NCBI GenBank assembly: GCA_029891385.1 | Contig: JAIWQS010000050.1 | Span: 1 to 64,000 of the forward strand | DNA from: Erythroxylum novogranatense | Lineage: Eukaryota > Streptophyta > Magnoliopsida > Malpighiales > Erythroxylaceae | Reading direction: 5' to 3' | Length of the DNA: 64,000 nucleotides | Shown here: positions 22,800 through 34,884 of the stretch, in pieces | Position numbering within the stretch: position 1 is the first letter of the stretch | How the letters are laid out: each line of letters starts with the position of its first letter | Program-made: the position numbers and the translations under genes | The notes under the pieces: generated by a model | What the model saw: the letters and a program-made list of their open reading frames with translations, nothing else | Databases searched by the model: none | What the model was told of the DNA's origin: nothing

Positions 22800-24420
22800 A
22801 TTGTAGGTCATCCGCCTTTGGTGATCGTGTCGATCTTTCGGTGACCAAGGATCAAGGGAGCTAGTAGAGAGTCCTCATGCCTAGTTTGAGGAGCGACCTC
22901 CGTGGTTCCCATGAGACTAGAACGGAGGTATGATCGTCACAGAAGGGGGCTGTCGATTTCACTAAAGACCGACTCGCAGAGGTCGAGGGTTGGTTGGAGA
23001 GGACCGAGCGGGTCTTTGGACGGATGGATTGTGATCTGAGAGGAGAGGTTTGACTATGCTTGCCTCTTTGCTTTGTGGTCCAAATCGGTGGTGGAAGACT
23101 GTTCGGGAGTTCCACGGCACTGTGTTTTGACTTGGCGGACTTTTGAGAGCTTTTCGAGACAATTATACGCCCGTGGTTTATATGGAAATGAAGATGCAGG
23201 AGTTTCGGATTTGAGGCAGGGTCTATGGCGTTGGTCGATTATGAGGTCCGATTTAATGAGTTATTGGCATATGCGTCTGTTTTGATTTCTTTTCGAGGCG
23301 ATCGGTCGGAGATTTGAGGAGGGTGAATCTGGATATTCGCATCTGCAAGTTAGCCGGTCCGATATGGGCACCCAGGAGCCGAGGTCACCGCAATCGGATC
23401 GAGCAACTTTCGAGACAGAGCAGAGTTGAGGTTGGTGGGGATCTCTGAGTAAGAGATCCAAGTGATAGCTGAGGTAGCTCTGGGAGGAGCTTTAGCAGAC
23501 GCGTGCAAGGTGCCTGGGATTTTGGAGGTCCCAGTGCCCGTCTTGTTCGAGAGAGGCGATTTGGGGCGGTCGGGTAGCAATGGCGAGGGTCGAGGCTCCG
23601 GCCGACTTCCTCTGTGTGAGTTTTGTGAGAGGAGGCATAGTGGGAGTGTTGGAGGTTCACCTGAGCGTGTTTGAGGTGTGGCTCGATGGAGCATCGATCC
23701 GACACCGCCCCAGATCTGTGGAGCCTGGCCCGCTTCGAGTGGGAGAGCTGGTAGTAGACGTTGTGCAAGCAGAGCCGAAGAGGGACCTAGATCTAGTGGA
23801 TGAGGCGAGCTTCGGAGAGGAACAAGAGATTCTTTTATGGGATCGGAGAGTCGGGATAGTCGGTCATGATCGCGCAGCCGTGGTCTACGCTTATGACCAA
23901 AGGTGCGAGGCCCAGGACTCTCCAGATGTGGTTGCAGGTTTATTCGCTCGATATTGAGTGTATGCATTGACAGATCCGTGGTCCACACATTCATTTATTG
24001 CACCTCATGTGGCATGTAGATTGCATGTGAGTAGAGAGATGCTTCAAGATGGATTGCGGTGAGTACACCTTTAGGTAGTACCACCGCTTAGGCGAGATTT
24101 GCGAGGATGCCCGATTGGGTAGATTGATGAGTATTGAGTGCAGATTTGATTGTGTTGCCTCTTGAGAGATTGGGGTGATTTTGGGGATGGATCGCTCACT
24201 CGCCCATGTGGCGATTATGGATTGCTATACGAGGAGGTTGTGTTAGAGTCTCTGGTCACCGAGGGCTATTTTTCGAGGTGTTAGTCGGCGATTGCCTGGG
24301 ATGATCTCGTTTTCGAGTGCTCGAGGTCGATGAGAGGTGCCGCGAGAGCCTATTTGGCTCACGTGGGGATTCGAGAGGCAGCAGAAGTTGCAGGATGTCC
24401 CTGTGATCGTGGAGTTCAGA
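22800..24420 (+). pseudogene. gag-protease region of the Tekay-type element
   Basis: Degenerate plus-strand frames. At 23090-23420 the text matches chromovirus gag (a LYARGLYGN-like segment, then GDRSEIFEEG-like text across frames). Near 23975 a STHSF-like protease active-site relic appears. The longest frame, 23580-23957, carries no recognisable domain by itself. Stops are frequent. Confidence 0.6.
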
Positions 24421-24421
24421 T

Positions 24422-27200
24422 GTGTTTCGAGGAGTTACTGGGTTTTTGCCACGGACGGAGACGAGTTCGAGATTGACCTCGTTCGGTACCGCTCCTATAT
24501 CGATACCTCCAGATAGGATGGCACCGGTGGGCGAGGGAGCTAAGGCTCGATTGCAGGAGCCGTTGGATAAGGGGTTTATCAGCCCAGTGTTTCGCCGGGA
24601 GCTCGGTATTGTTTGTGAAGAAGAAGGGCGGACTATGAGACTTTGCATCGATTATAGGCGGCTCAATCAGGTTCTTCATTAAGAATAGGTACCCACCGCC
24701 TAGGATCGATGATCTCTTTGATCGATTGCGAGGAGCTCTGTGTTTACCAAGTTAGATTTGAGGTCCAGTTACTATCGATTGAGGATCGCAGAGGCCGATG
24801 TGCCCAAGAGTGCTTCGGGAGGCGTGTATGGACATTACGAGTTTTTAGTGATGCCGTTCGGGTTGACTAATGCCCCGGCAGCCTTCATGGCCTTGATGAA
24901 TAGGGTTTTTCAGCCATACCTGGATCAGTTTGTGATCGTATTCATTGATGATATCTTGGTATATTCGAGGTCTAGACAGGAGCATGCAGAGCATCTGAGA
25001 GTTGTGCTGCAGATTATGAGAGATAGGCAGCTGTATGCCAAATTCACTAAGTGTGAATTTTGGCTCGACGAGGTGGTGTTTTAGGCCCATAGTGTCAGTG
25101 AGGGTATCTGCAGATCCTCACAAGATTGAGGCGATGAGGAGTTGGGAGATTCCGAGGAACGGTCTCGAGTTGAGGAGTTTCTGATTGGCGTGGATATTAC
25201 GGAGGTTTGTCGAGGGTTTTCGTGATCTCGCCCTTTTGACAAGACTTACGAGGAAGAGTGTGGCCGGATGGACAGATGAGTGTCGAGGAGTTTCGATGAG
25301 TTGATACATCGGTTGACTATGGCGCGGTGTTAGCCTTGCCATCTGGATCGGGGAGGTTTCGAGGTTTATAGTGATGCTTAGCAGCCTAGGTTTAGGTTTG
25401 TGTCTTGATGCAAAGACGGAGAGTCATGCTTTATGCATCGAGGCGGTTGAAAGCCCATGAGGGTAATTATCCTGCATGACTTGGAATTAAGCGGTTTGTG
25501 GTGTTTGCTCAAGATCTGGAGACATTATACGTATGGGAGACGTTCGGATCTTCACCGATCATAAGAACTTGAGGTATTTGTTGAGTCGCGAGAGTGAATC
25601 GGCGAAGGAGATGGTTGGAGTGCTTAAGGATTACGATCGCCTTATCAGTACCACCCAGAAAGGCCAATGTGGTGGTGATGCTTTGAGTAGGAGATCGCAT
25701 GGTAATGTACTCAGATTCGTGTTTCGAGGTTGCCATGCTTAGTTCGATTGAGAGCACTTAATGTGCGGATAGATTTGAGTCGGGATGGAGCTTTGATTGC
25801 GACTCGAGGTGAGGCCGATTGCATGATCGGATCGGGAGGTGCGGGATCAGGATCCAGCTTTGGTCAGATTGATTGACAGAGTCAGATCAGGATGGCAGTC
25901 TGAGTTTGAGCTGAGGGATGATACTTTATGGATGGGCCAGCGATTGTGTGTTCCTAATGTGGAGGATCTGAGGCGTGAAATTTTAGAGGAGGCTCATTTG
26001 GCCGCTTATGCCATGCATTCGGGGGTCACCAAGATGTATCGTACTCTTAAGTTGCATTTCTGGTGGCCGGGTATGAAGAGACATGTGGCGGAGTATGTTT
26101 CTCGATGTTTGACGTACAAGAAGTTAAGGCCGAGCACCAGCCCCGATTGGGAGATCAGATTCGTTGCCCATTCCGGAGTGGAAATGGGAACGTATTACGA
26201 TGGATTTTATCATGGGATTGCCCAGGACGCCGAGGCAGAGTGATGCTATTTGGGTCATAGTGGACCGATTGACTAAATCGGCTCACTTCTTGCCGATGAG
26301 GGAGAGCAATACCCTCGATCGGTTGCCCGAAGTATATAGTAGATAGTTCACCGCATGGGGTCCCGATTTCGATAGGTCGATAGGGATCCCGAGTTTACTT
26401 CGAGATTCGGAGGAGTTTGCGATACCTACGGGGACCAGATTGAACTTCAAAGACAGCGCTTCATCCTCGAGATGGATGGATAGAGTGAGAGGACTATTGA
26501 TCGTTGAGGATATGTTGAAACTGCGTGTTAGAGTTCCGAGGTGCATGGGATCGATTTGCCTCTGGTAGAGTTTGCTTACAATAATCGCATGCGAGTAGCA
26601 TTGTATGGCACCCACGAGACATTATATGGACGTCGTGTAGATCCCTCTTTCTTTGGGATGAAGAGGGTATGAGGATGTTAGAGAGTCTCGAAATGATCCA
26701 GACACGATTGATAAGGTACGGTGATTCGAGTCGCATCAAGGCGACTCGGGATAGGCGTAAGAGTTATATGGATCGGCGATCGGGAGAGATGGAGTATCTT
26801 TGTGGGAGATAGAGTGTTCCTTAGAGTGTCTCCGTGGAGAGGAGTTCTCGATTTGGTAGTAAGGCAAGTTGAGTCCTCTGCATATCGGTCCATCTGAGAT
26901 TCTTGAGCTGGATTGGACCGTTGGCTTATAAGTTGGCCTTGTCGAGTGAGATGTCGCAGCCTTCATGATGTGTTCCATGTGAGCATGCTCAGGAGATACC
27001 GATCGGATCCGACTCGTGTGATTCCGCTCGGGAGATTGAGATAGCCGATGATCTGAATTATATTGAGGAGTCGGTGCGATTATTGGATGTGGGTCAAGCA
27101 GTTGAGGTCCCGAGTTATTCCATTGGTGAAAGTCCTTTGGAAGAACCATTCTCATAAGGAGGCGACTTGGGAGGCGAAGAGCACGTGAGGAGGCAAGATC
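24422..27200 (+). pseudogene. pol region of the Tekay-type element
   Basis: Reverse transcriptase spans 24500-25085 with [26 protein letters not shown], the [17 protein letters not shown] block and the catalytic FIDD motif near 24945. RNase H is cut down to FTDHKNLRYLLSRESES near 25548-25600. The integrase zinc region with LHFWWPGMKRHVAEYVSRC is at 25930-26120, and the catalytic core starts MDFIMGLPRTPRQSD near 26200. The chromodomain end lies at 27050-27200. Frame changes occur near 24680 and 25085 and many times after 25100. Confidence 0.85.
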
Positions 27201-27247
27201 CTCACTTGTTCGTCGGTCAGTAAGAAAATTCGGGACGAAATTTTATT

Positions 27248-27259
27248 AGAGAGGAGAAT
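27248..27259 (+). other. Polypurine tract of the Tekay-type element
   Basis: AGAGAGGAGAAT directly before the TGTAACATCCC of the 3' LTR. Confidence 0.7.
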
Positions 27260-30152
27260 TGTAACATCCCGCTTTCGCTGAAAGGGGGGTATTTTGGTAA
27301 TTATGGGTTAGACTGATAGATCGCACTTGCATTCACCGATTGAATATGTTATTGGCCTCTAATTATAGAGGAATTGATTTCTTACATATGCATTTAATTA
27401 TAGTACATGCATTCATGATTTTAAGCATTTCAATTGCGACTAAGAATCTGATTGGATTGTGAACCATTGACCGATCAATCGTGTTTAATTGAGGAATTGA
27501 GTTATTGGGTTCAAGTGAATGATTTAGAATAGTTTATGAGTGATTTGGTTATTTATAGTGGCTTATAGGAAATTTCCAAGAAATTCGAGAGATAATGCCC
27601 GGATCGGAAATTTTAGAGTGACAGATTAAATGACTGTATAGTACTGGAAGAATGGTCTAAGGGCAATGGAAAATAATTATGTTGAGCCATTGAAATTTAG
27701 AGACTGAAATATGGACTGATATAGAGACTGTGTCTATAAATAGTTAGGGTTTAGCAATTTTGGGGAAAAATCGAAGAAGGCATTTTGCGAGTTCTCCTCT
27801 TCCCCTCGGCGTTCTTGATTTCCTCCCATTGGTGAGGATTTCTTGATTTTCTTTAATGGGTTCTCTTCATTGATGTTAGTCTAACATGTTATAATGGTTG
27901 TTAAAGGTTGGAAGGTTTGATATTGGTAGATCGGAGGATTTGAAGGAACTCTAGGGTTTACGGCGATCTTGAGAGATTTGTGGATTTGAGCTTTGATTGG
28001 TAAGTTTTAATGAATTTAATGTTATTATTAATGGTTTCTACTGTATTTATGGCATTTATTATGTTTGATTGGGTAGTTGGGAGTGTTTCTGGATGGGTTT
28101 TATTTTGGTGTTGTCGTGGCTGTGTAAAGGATCGAAGAGTGGATTTGTGAAAGTTTTGATGATTGTATATGTTAAGGTTTCCGATGATGAAATTGTTTGA
28201 TTTAGGTGTATTGAATTGTTTGAGAGTTGTTGAAAGAGGAAAGATTGGAATTGGAGAGTTATAGAGTCGTAAAGAGCGAAATCGGGTGGTGTGTTTAAAA
28301 GATGTGTTGGGGAAGAAGGAGAGCTATATGTGTAGATTGGATTTAGATTGGAGACTACGCTGCTTAATGTAGCTTTCGGCATGCAGACGAAAGCGAGTGT
28401 AGCTTCGGCATGCTGAATGACGAGTGTAGCCAACATGCGGATTGAGCAGAGTGTAGCTCGGCGATGCGACGGCAGTGAGTGTAGCTTCGGCGTGCAGACA
28501 GCAGAGTGTAGCCGGCATCTGACGATCGACCGACCAGTTGCGGATCGATCGGTCATCTGAGCGACCGACCGACCAGCCGTGTGTGTAGCTCGGCCACGCA
28601 GTAGCGTAGGTCGAGCGATCTGCGTAGCTCATCAAGCGAGCGGCGGTTGACCCGGTGGGTAGGGCTCACGCCAGTCGACCTGCGGGCATGAGGTTGGCGC
28701 CAGTGCAATCGTGGACAGCGATGTCACTTGGTTTTTTCATTTCTTGTTGACCTCATACGGTGTCGAAGAGGTGTGTTTGAGAAGTATTATGGGAGTTAGA
28801 ATTGAATTAAATGGTATTGAATTATAGTGATTAAGGTCTGGTCATAAGACATAGTGTGACTAAGTGTCAATTGGGACAATTGAGTTTTAATTGGAAATTG
28901 CTATAGAGGTTTCAATCGAATGAATAGGAATTGGTGATAGAGAGTATGAATTGAGGAAATTGACTGAATTTTAGGATTGGATTAATTACCGTCGATCAAT
29001 TGAATAAAGAGGCAAAATTGGGCTTAAAAGTTCAAGATTGGGTTTTAGCACCGGAAAATCGTGAACATGCATAAGACGTCATTTCACCGAGATATGCATT
29101 CATGCATCGTTAATTGAGCATTTAGTAATGGGACTATATTTTCTTGTTTTAGGCGTCGTTGGATCGTCGTTCTACGGACATTCAGGAACTTCCAAGCAGA
29201 TAGCTTCGGAAGTTCTGGTGAGTAACCTAGTTGGTTTCTCAATCTCTTATGTGTTATGTGCTATGTATGTGAACTATCTGTGTTTTGATTATGTGATTCG
29301 CATGAGATATGTATTAGTGAGAATTGTGAACGCATGCCAGGCATGAATAGAATCGATGATAGCCATTGTGGTGGAGCACATTACGATCCGACCGAGCTAT
29401 AAGCTCATTAAATGTGATAAGTGAAAAGGGATTAGTGTATACCGGAGGGCTCTCCTATCCACTAGCTTGGCGTGGGCTGTAGTGTATACCAGAGGGCTCT
29501 CTACCCCAAACGCGATTTACGTGTGATGTGCCCAAAATGGGATAACTCGACGGCCAAATCACAATGCTAATAATGAATTGGAAATCATTGTGCATACGAT
29601 GCGTGATTATGCTATGAATGTGATATGGCCTAACTGTAAGTGTGTGATTTTGATTGTATGAAATCGATTTATGACATGTGTTGCCTCAGACGTAATTTTG
29701 CGTAATGCACGATTGGGTAAACCATCGATGATGGTTACTCATTGAGTTTCGCAAACTCACCCAAATTGCGACTATTTTTCGGTGACTGATGTAGTGTGAC
29801 TCTAGCTCGGATTTTGAGATTTTTTCTGCTTGTGTGTGGTGCGGCGAGAGGAGCATGGCCCACTGGTTGGTCATTGGGGACCTTTGGGATATTTTGGGAT
29901 GACCTAGATAGGAGCTCTTTGTTTATTTTAGACATATGTAGTTGTAAATTATAGAGATATTGTATTTAGGATTTATGAATGCAATGAAGTACTCTTTGGT
30001 TTTGAAATTTAGTGATTGTGATTCTTCGCTTTGATTATATTGATGCCATGAGGTTTTAATAGAAGCGATTGTTTGGTAGTGCACCTCATCGTAAGGTATG
30101 TATCAGTGCGACTACAGCGTGTCGGTGTATGCTTTCTGAGTGAGGGGCTTCT
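27260..30152 (+). repeat. 3' LTR of the Tekay-type element
   Basis: Right partner of 19742-22702. Its last bases (GGGGCTTCT) differ from the left copy (GGGGGCTACA), so its end is approximate. Confidence 0.88.
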
Positions 30153-30350
30153 GAGATAATCGCGGGATTTTCTACTCTTTGCCAAATTTAATGAAATTTC
30201 TTCTTGCCGAGAAATCTGAAAAACCCCTTTATTGATGATAGTGAGGGTGTGGGCCATTAAAAAACCTGACTGGCAGGGCCAGGAAAAAGATACCCACAGG
30301 CTGTGTACACAAAACAGTAATAGACAAAGATTAACTAAAATAAAACTTAT

Positions 30351-31427
30351 CTACTGGTAGAACGCCTTCAAGTTTCGAGAGTTCCAGGGCCTCAATAGAA
30401 TTTTCCCGTTCGCATCGCGTAGGATGTAAGAGTCATGTCTGGCTTGCTTGATCACCTGATAGGGCCCTTCCCACGCCTGTCCGAGCCTTTTAGGATGTTT
30501 CCCAGCCGCCTCGGCTTTTCGCAGGACGTATCCGCCAACCTTTACGTTGCTCGGCCTTACTCTTCTGTTGTAGAACTTCGTTGCTTTTTGACTGACGGCT
30601 TTCGAGCGAGCGGCCGCCCTATCCCTGTCTTCACTGAGAAGCACGAGTTCTGCTCTGCGGGCTTCGTTATTCCACTCCTCTTCATAACTCGACATTCTTT
30701 GATTGTGCAACACCACTTCTACTGGAACTAGGGCTTCTGCCCCGAAAGTCATCCTGAACGGCGTTTCCCCTGTGGCTCCATTTGGTGTGGTTTTGTATGT
30801 CCACAATACTTCGTCCAACTCTTCTACCCAAGTCTTTCGTCCGTCTAGTCGCTTCTTGAGAGCACTCATTATCTTTTTGTTAGTGTTCTCCACGAGACCG
30901 TTGCTTTGAGGATGAGCTACTGAGGTCAACTGTAGCCTTATCTTTAGCCGGTCGTAGAAATCTTTGAACTTATCGTTATCAAACTGCCGACCCTTGTCTG
31001 TAACCAATACCATAGGCATCCCGAAGCGGCTTAATATATTTTTCCTTACGAAATTCTCCACCTTCTGCTTAGTAATTGTAGCGACCGCTTCCACTTCTAC
31101 CCATTTGGTGAAGTATTCCACTGCCACTATCAGGAACTTCTTCTGTCCAGGATCGAGAGGGAAAGGCCCCAGTATATCCATTCCCCATTGAGCAAAAGGG
31201 ATAGGATAACTCACGATTTTCATCCTCTCGGTCGGTTGGTGAGACAGGCTATCGTTTTTCTGGCAAGCCTCACATCCGTTGACTTTATCTTGGCAGTTCT
31301 TCCTCATTGTCGGCCAGAAATACCCCTGCCTGATCAGTCTATGAGCCAACATTCTGCCTCCCACATGGTTTCCACAGATTCTTTCGTGGACTTCGGCCAT
31401 TGCTTGTTTTGCCTCTTCTTCGCTCAA
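30351..31427 (-). CDS. Tat-element integrase (open 358-codon frame)
   Basis: The longest open frame in the window. An HHCC zinc region opens it (HERICGNH to GCEACQK), with YFWPTMRKNC between. The catalytic core shows the D-D-E triad: MDILGPF, VTDKGRQFDN and LVENTNKKI. A C-terminal region follows with KFYNRRVRP, VLRKAEAAGKHPKRLGQAWEGPYQV and SRNLKAFYQ at the stop. Integrases insert retrotransposon cDNA into the genome. It would normally be cleaved from a gag-pol polyprotein, so the ATG at 31427 is simply the first in the open stretch. The pol upstream is broken, so this integrase is unlikely to be made correctly. Confidence 0.92.
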   Translation of the reverse strand: MSEEEAKQAMAEVHERICGNHVGGRMLAHRLIRQGYFWPTMRKNCQDKVNGCEACQKNDSLSHQPTERMKIVSYPIPFAQWGMDILGPFPLDPGQKKFLIVAVEYFTKWVEVEAVATITKQKVENFVRKNILSRFGMPMVLVTDKGRQFDNDKFKDFYDRLKIRLQLTSVAHPQSNGLVENTNKKIMSALKKRLDGRKTWVEELDEVLWTYKTTPNGATGETPFRMTFGAEALVPVEVVLHNQRMSSYEEEWNNEARRAELVLLSEDRDRAAARSKAVSQKATKFYNRRVRPSNVKVGGYVLRKAEAAGKHPKRLGQAWEGPYQVIKQARHDSYILRDANGKILLRPWNSRNLKAFYQ

Positions 31428-31699
31428 GCATCGCAGTAGTGGCTAATCATAAGATCACTTGTATAGAGTGCCATTAATGACCGCATATTCGGCCGCCTTT
31501 GTTCTCAGTTTCTTGGCCTCCAACGTTTCTTCCGGTTGTGTTCCCTCTAGGAGGTATCGTCTGATCGGTTCCATCCAAACTTGATCGACCCCAGATTTAC
31601 GTCAAGCACTTCCTTGGCTTTAGAATGCTAGGCAACCAAATGCGTTCGACTGTAACGTTATTTTTGGCGTCTCGATCGGAAGCCATTTTGGAAAGCACA

Positions 31700-32110
31700 T
31701 ATGCCTTAGCATTTTGAGCTCATTCTATCCTACTGATCGAGTACTGCTCAAAATTACTTAATTCCTGCTTTACTAGCTCCAAGTACTTGATCATCGCTCC
31801 CTGGCTTCATCTCGTCGGTGACTTGACCGACCACTACTTGGCTATTGCTATATACCTTCAAATGTTTTACCTCCATCTCCTTAGCCAATTGGAGGTCGGC
31901 TATCAGAGCCTCGTATTCTACTTCGTTATTGGAGGCCTTGAATTCTAGCCGAAGAGCGTATTCCACCTTTTCTTCTATATGCGGGCTAATTAATACCACT
32001 CAACAAATAAGCTCCAGGCAGGGTGTTGCTCGTCTTGCGAGTTGGGTCGACTCATTTCTGCAACGAAGTCTGCCAACACTTGAGCCTTGATCGTAGTCCG
32101 AGGCTTATAA
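31700..32110 (-). pseudogene. Tat-element RNase H remnant
   Basis: Minus-strand text DEQHPAWSLFV-like, then LISPHIEEKVEYALRLEFKASNNEVEYEALIADL and VYSNSQVVVGQV, as in the RNase H of Tat elements. The first part is shortened against the RT that precedes it, and frames change at about 32000 and 31750. Confidence 0.8.
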
Positions 32111-32146
32111 TGTATATCGAACTCCCCACTTCTCTCGCCCATTTTA

Positions 32147-32479
32147 TTAATCGCTTAGAAGGTCTCGAGCTTTTGAGGCATTGCACGAGAGGTCGGTCTT
32201 GGGCAAAGGAAAACTGTCTTTTGGGCATGCTTTGTTTAGGTCGGTGAAGTCGATACACATTCTCCACTTTCTGTTTTTCTTCTTTACGAGTACGACGTTG
32301 GCCAACCATTCCGGGTATTTGACTTCCCGAATGAACCCGGCATTGAGTAGCTTTTCTATTTCCTTCTCAATCACCTCCTGGCGTTCTTTGTTTTTCCACC
32401 GCTTCTTCTTTCTAACCGGCTTGTAATCTTGTCGAATACCAAGGGAGTGCGATGCGACCGATCGAGAAATTCCAGGCAT
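32147..32479 (-). pseudogene. Tat-element reverse transcriptase, N-terminal part only
   Basis: The frame has the finger region (IEKLLNAGFIREVKYPEWLANVVLVKKK, WRMCIDFTDLNKACPKDSFPLPKTD). The text then jumps into late RNase H-like wording at about 32150. The palm block that carries the catalytic Y/F-x-DD motif is missing. This copy cannot encode an active polymerase. Confidence 0.85.
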
Positions 32480-32491
32480 GTCGCTCGGTAT

Positions 32492-33364
32492 CTAAGCGAA
32501 AACCGATCTGTTTTCTACTAAGCAGTCCGTGATTTCTTTAACTAGGTCTTTTTGAAGCTCGAAACCTAGATTTGTAAATTTGGAGCGGTCGGCCTCGTCT
32601 AATATGACCCGTTGTGTTTCTTCCATTGGGTTCAGTCTCTCCGTCTCCTCGTCGGCTCTCACGTCAAGAGAGCTCGTCAGGACTACCACCCCGTCTAGTG
32701 TTTTTGTTTCCGCTAAGTAACATTCCCTAGCGATTCTCTGCTGACCCTTGACAATACCGATTCTATGGGGCGTTGGGAATTTCATCACTTGGTAGTAGGT
32801 GGAGACGACCGCTCTAAGGGTATTTTGAGTGGCTCGTCCAATTATCGCATTGTACGGTCCTTGAAACTTCACAACTAAGAACTCAACGTGCTTCTCTATT
32901 TGACGCAGCTTTTGCCCGAACTTCACTTTCAAATAGACCCGGGCAAACGGGTAGGCTGATGCTCCAGTTACCCATTTGATAGGTCCTTCTATAGGGAGTA
33001 GTCGATCCTCTGGTACCTCCATTTGCTTGAAGGCATCATAATACAACAGGTCGACCGAGCTTCCCGTATCAATCATTACCCGTTTCACCTCGTTGCCGTA
33101 CATATTCAGATTGACAACGAGCGCGTCGTCATGAGGACAACTTATACCGTCAAGGTCAGACTCGTCAAATGATATCATTCCATCATTCTGCCTCTTTCTT
33201 TTGGCCGACAAGTCTTCGCCGACCTGCCTGGCATACCTCTTTCTTCCTTTAGCAGTGGATCCTCCTGTTGCATTTCCACCAAAAATCATATTGATGACCC
33301 TAACTGGTCGGTCATCTTGTTGTCCTGCATTTCTGTCGCCTCTTGTCCTAGACCGTCTCCTCAC
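32492..33364 (-). pseudogene. Tat-element protease and linker
   Basis: A 290-codon open frame. It contains VINMIFGG, then the aspartic protease active site VMIDTGSSVDLLYYDAF and the flap/second-half wording NAIIGRATQNTLRAVVSTYYQVMKFPTP, all typical of Tat-lineage polyproteins. In the live element it cleaves gag-pol. The frame is cut from gag (33521) and from RT (32479) by frame changes. Confidence 0.88.
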
Positions 33365-33520
33365 TTCGCGTCGGTCGTCAGTATTTTAATATTGCCTCCC
33401 TCCATCATTCCTATCATTCCGCCTCCAATACTGTCGCCTGTTGTCAGGCCGACCAGTCTTATGCTCGTTAGCTCGGCCGACATTTTGTTCGTGCTTCACA
33501 AATCAACCCAGCCTTCCCCT

Positions 33521-34680
33521 TCAGATGAGGGATTTGATTTCTCTTTTCAATTGCCAGCAATCTTCCGTGTCATGACCGATGTCTTTGTGGAAACGGCAAT
33601 ATAAATCCGGGTCCCTATCCTTGGAGGGAGTCTTCATCTTGTTGGGTTCTCGGATAGGTTCCCCTTCTGCTCTCATGGCCGCTAGTACTTCCGCATACCA
33701 TTTGTTGAGCGGGGTGAACTCTCGTCGATATCCCTGTCGATCGATCGACTTTCTCCAGGTCGACTGATCCTTCTGTCTCTTGTGGTTATCATCCACTCTG
33801 CTGCTCGGCCCGCGATCGTCTACTCTGCGCTTTGTGTTTTTCAATAGTTCTTCAAGCTGGATGTACTTATATGCCCGATTTCTTATCTCCTGAATGGATT
33901 AGGGCTGATCGAGGGCTAATGACTTTTTGAACTCCTCATCCCTCGTGTTGTTCATAAGCGCTGCCAACATGGACGAGCAAGTGAGGTCGGGGACCTCGAC
34001 CGCTTCATTATTAAACTGAGTGATGAATTCCCACAAGCTTTCATTCCACCCTTGGGTCAATTGCATCACCTCCACGGCCGTCTTCTGCGGCCGCTTACTT
34101 GTGGTGAATTGGTTGAGGAATAGCAACCTAAAGTCTTCAAAGCATGTGATACAGCTCGGAGGTAAGTTATTGAACCATTGTCGAGCTCCCTCTTGAAAGG
34201 CCGTCTGAAAGCCTTACATGAATGGCGTCTGAACGCAGATGTAGATTCATCATCATTGGAAGTCTTGTAGGTAGTCCGGAGATCGATCTTTCTAGTATAT
34301 TTTTCGTGTCGGTATTATGGTCTTTGGGCGTCGGGGAGGCTATCCAAGATTACGAGTAAAGGGAGAGCTATCTTCGAGTTGTTAGGCGATCCGGCGAAGC
34401 TCATGGTCGCATTGATCCGATCGTCCACGATTTTTCTAGGGCTTCGCAGGTGGCGATCGGTCGTTATGCTAGTCTACCGTGCAGACGGCTCTTTGTTGTC
34501 TTGATTGAGATTGTAGAATCTGGCGAATCAACAGATCAGCTGCTTCCTCGATCTGTTTTCGGGTAAGGGAGGTGTGCACAGGTGCAAGAGGATCTGCATC
34601 TGATAGGTGCCAGAGGTTCGAGCGCATGTTGATTCCAGTGTTATCTTCCGAAGCTACGCTCTGTTCTTCTTGTTCCAAGT
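33521..34680 (-). pseudogene. Tat-element gag
   Basis: Minus-strand frames 34678-34469, 34126-33899 and 33844-33521. The middle one has SLWEFITQFNNEAVEVPDL, the usual gag capsid wording. The last has the zinc-finger-like YCRFHKDIGHDTEDCWQLKREI. At least two frame changes occur near 34180-34460 and at about 33870. Confidence 0.82.
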
Positions 34681-34864
34681 TTTGAGGTTGCGGTTGATTA
34701 TTCGGGTCCGAAGACTGCGTGCGGGAAGCATGGTGTCTTGCGTGGCGAGGTTGCAGTAATAGCTAGCCCATCCTTTATAACACCCAGTCGCGATAGCGGT
34801 ATATCGTGGTTAATTCTTTTAGAGACTAATCTGCGTGTTTTTGGACGTGGTGCCCTGATGTCGG

Positions 34865-34882
34865 GCCCCACGGTGGGCGCCA
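34865..34882 (-). other. Primer binding site of the Tat element
   Basis: On the minus strand TGGCGCCCACCGTGGGGC, two bases after the 5' LTR end. It is the usual Tat-type site. Confidence 0.85.
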
Positions 34883-34884
34883 AT

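Larger units (their letters stand above)
19742..30152 (+). mobile_element. Tekay/Del-type Ty3/gypsy chromovirus nested in the Tat element
   Basis: LTRs are 19742-22702 and 27260 to about 30152, both opening TGTAACATCCCG. A TGGTATCGAGC primer-site relic follows the left LTR, and a GAGAGGAGAAT purine tract precedes the right one. Inside, on the plus strand, are gag, protease, RT, RNase H, integrase and a chromodomain end. Long LTRs and the final RREEN-like wording leading into TGTAACATCCC are typical of Tekay/Del. The right end is uncertain by a few bases because the 3' LTR tail has diverged; a possible duplication is GATAG/GATAA. Confidence 0.9.

Noticed and set aside
23350..23994. 214-codon minus-strand frame
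   Set aside because: It is antisense to the gag-protease region of the Tekay-type element and has no domain.
30351..31427. Integrase frame as a domesticated host gene
   Set aside because: It sits in the proper order inside a Tat element with LTRs and target duplications, so element origin explains it.
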